Positions 63,986-64,000 of a stretch of 64,000 nt of DNA are shown one piece after another. Both the position numbers and the translations under genes were made by a program. The notes under the pieces were generated by a model. That model had not been told where the DNA came from and searched no databases. It saw nothing but the letters and a program-made list of their open reading frames with translations. This stretch comes from Robiginitomaculum_A sp036478535. Its GTDB lineage: Bacteria > Pseudomonadota > Alphaproteobacteria > Caulobacterales > Maricaulaceae. The DNA lies in contig OZ245059.1 in the NCBI GenBank assembly GCA_965224735.1, positions 1,302,001-1,366,000 on the forward strand, given 5' to 3'. The first letter of the stretch is position 1; every line of letters starts with the position of its first letter.

Positions 63986-64000
63986 GAATCCCCATTAGCA

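Overview
This 64 kb window is a chromosome segment of an alphaproteobacterium. Evidence: the order rne - amidase - mrcA - prfB, a RodZ-like gene next to ispG, ubiA next to rsmE, coq7, a CIRCE-controlled groESL, an MCE-type lipid transport operon with a STAS-MlaE fusion, and a small heat-shock gene with a ROSE-like RNA thermometer. The DNA is moderately AT-rich by eye. I would not name a genus. It is mostly ordinary core metabolism and envelope biology, interrupted by two dense insertion-sequence (IS) graveyards at about 8.3-16.1 kb and 45.2-51.7 kb.

Layout. 0.1-8.2 kb: a Na+-coupled NSS transporter, a small lipoprotein, the mlaE-mlaF-mlaD-auxiliary lipoprotein operon, and a convergent large membrane-anchored coiled-coil protein. 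8.3-16.6 kb: remnants or copies of IS481-like, IS630, IS5 (two kinds), IS200 and IS110 elements. Around them lie a LexA/S24-like repressor, a Trm112-like gene and two broken genes, one of them a C5 cytosine methyltransferase. 16.7-31 kb: Sel1 repeat protein, thiE, GFA protein, aminotransferase, coq7, dsbB, rodZ-like, ispG, an uncharacterised three-gene membrane/Hsp70-like cassette, galU, ugd and a DEAD-box helicase. 31.1-33.2 kb: a divergent locus with a DpnA-like adenine methyltransferase on one side and an HTH protein plus an intact DpnI-like nuclease on the other. 33.4-45.2 kb: groEL/groES, ubiD, marR, msrB, ubiA, rsmE, hsp20, methyltransferase lipoprotein, SCP2 protein, alpha/beta hydrolase, LOG protein, and an Ig-like membrane protein cut by an IS3 remnant. 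45.8-49.1 kb: a fused branched-chain-type E1 dehydrogenase and an acyltransferase-like partner. 49.1-51.7 kb: IS21, IS481, IS481-like and IS1595 remnants. 51.7-64 kb: a DsbA-like lipoprotein, M48 protease, rne, amidase, mrcA, prfB (with its programmed frameshift), bactofilin and M23 endopeptidase.

The most striking locus is 31.1-33.2 kb. The nuclease matches DpnI closely, including its nuclease and zinc-binding residues, and DpnI cuts only G6mATC. The adjacent methyltransferase most resembles DpnA (M2.DpnII), which makes G6mATC. If both keep the family specificity, one would turn the chromosome into the other's substrate. Their shared 157-bp control region holds a perfect inverted repeat and a single GATC.

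Other points of interest: an IS110 non-coding leader (bridge-RNA position) with a second, orphan diverged copy 3.8 kb away; an exactly reconstructable IS200-into-IS5 insertion; and repeated short tandem duplications of 11-24 bp in dead IS elements, spacers and core genes such as ubiA. No tRNA, rRNA, CRISPR array or prophage was recognised.
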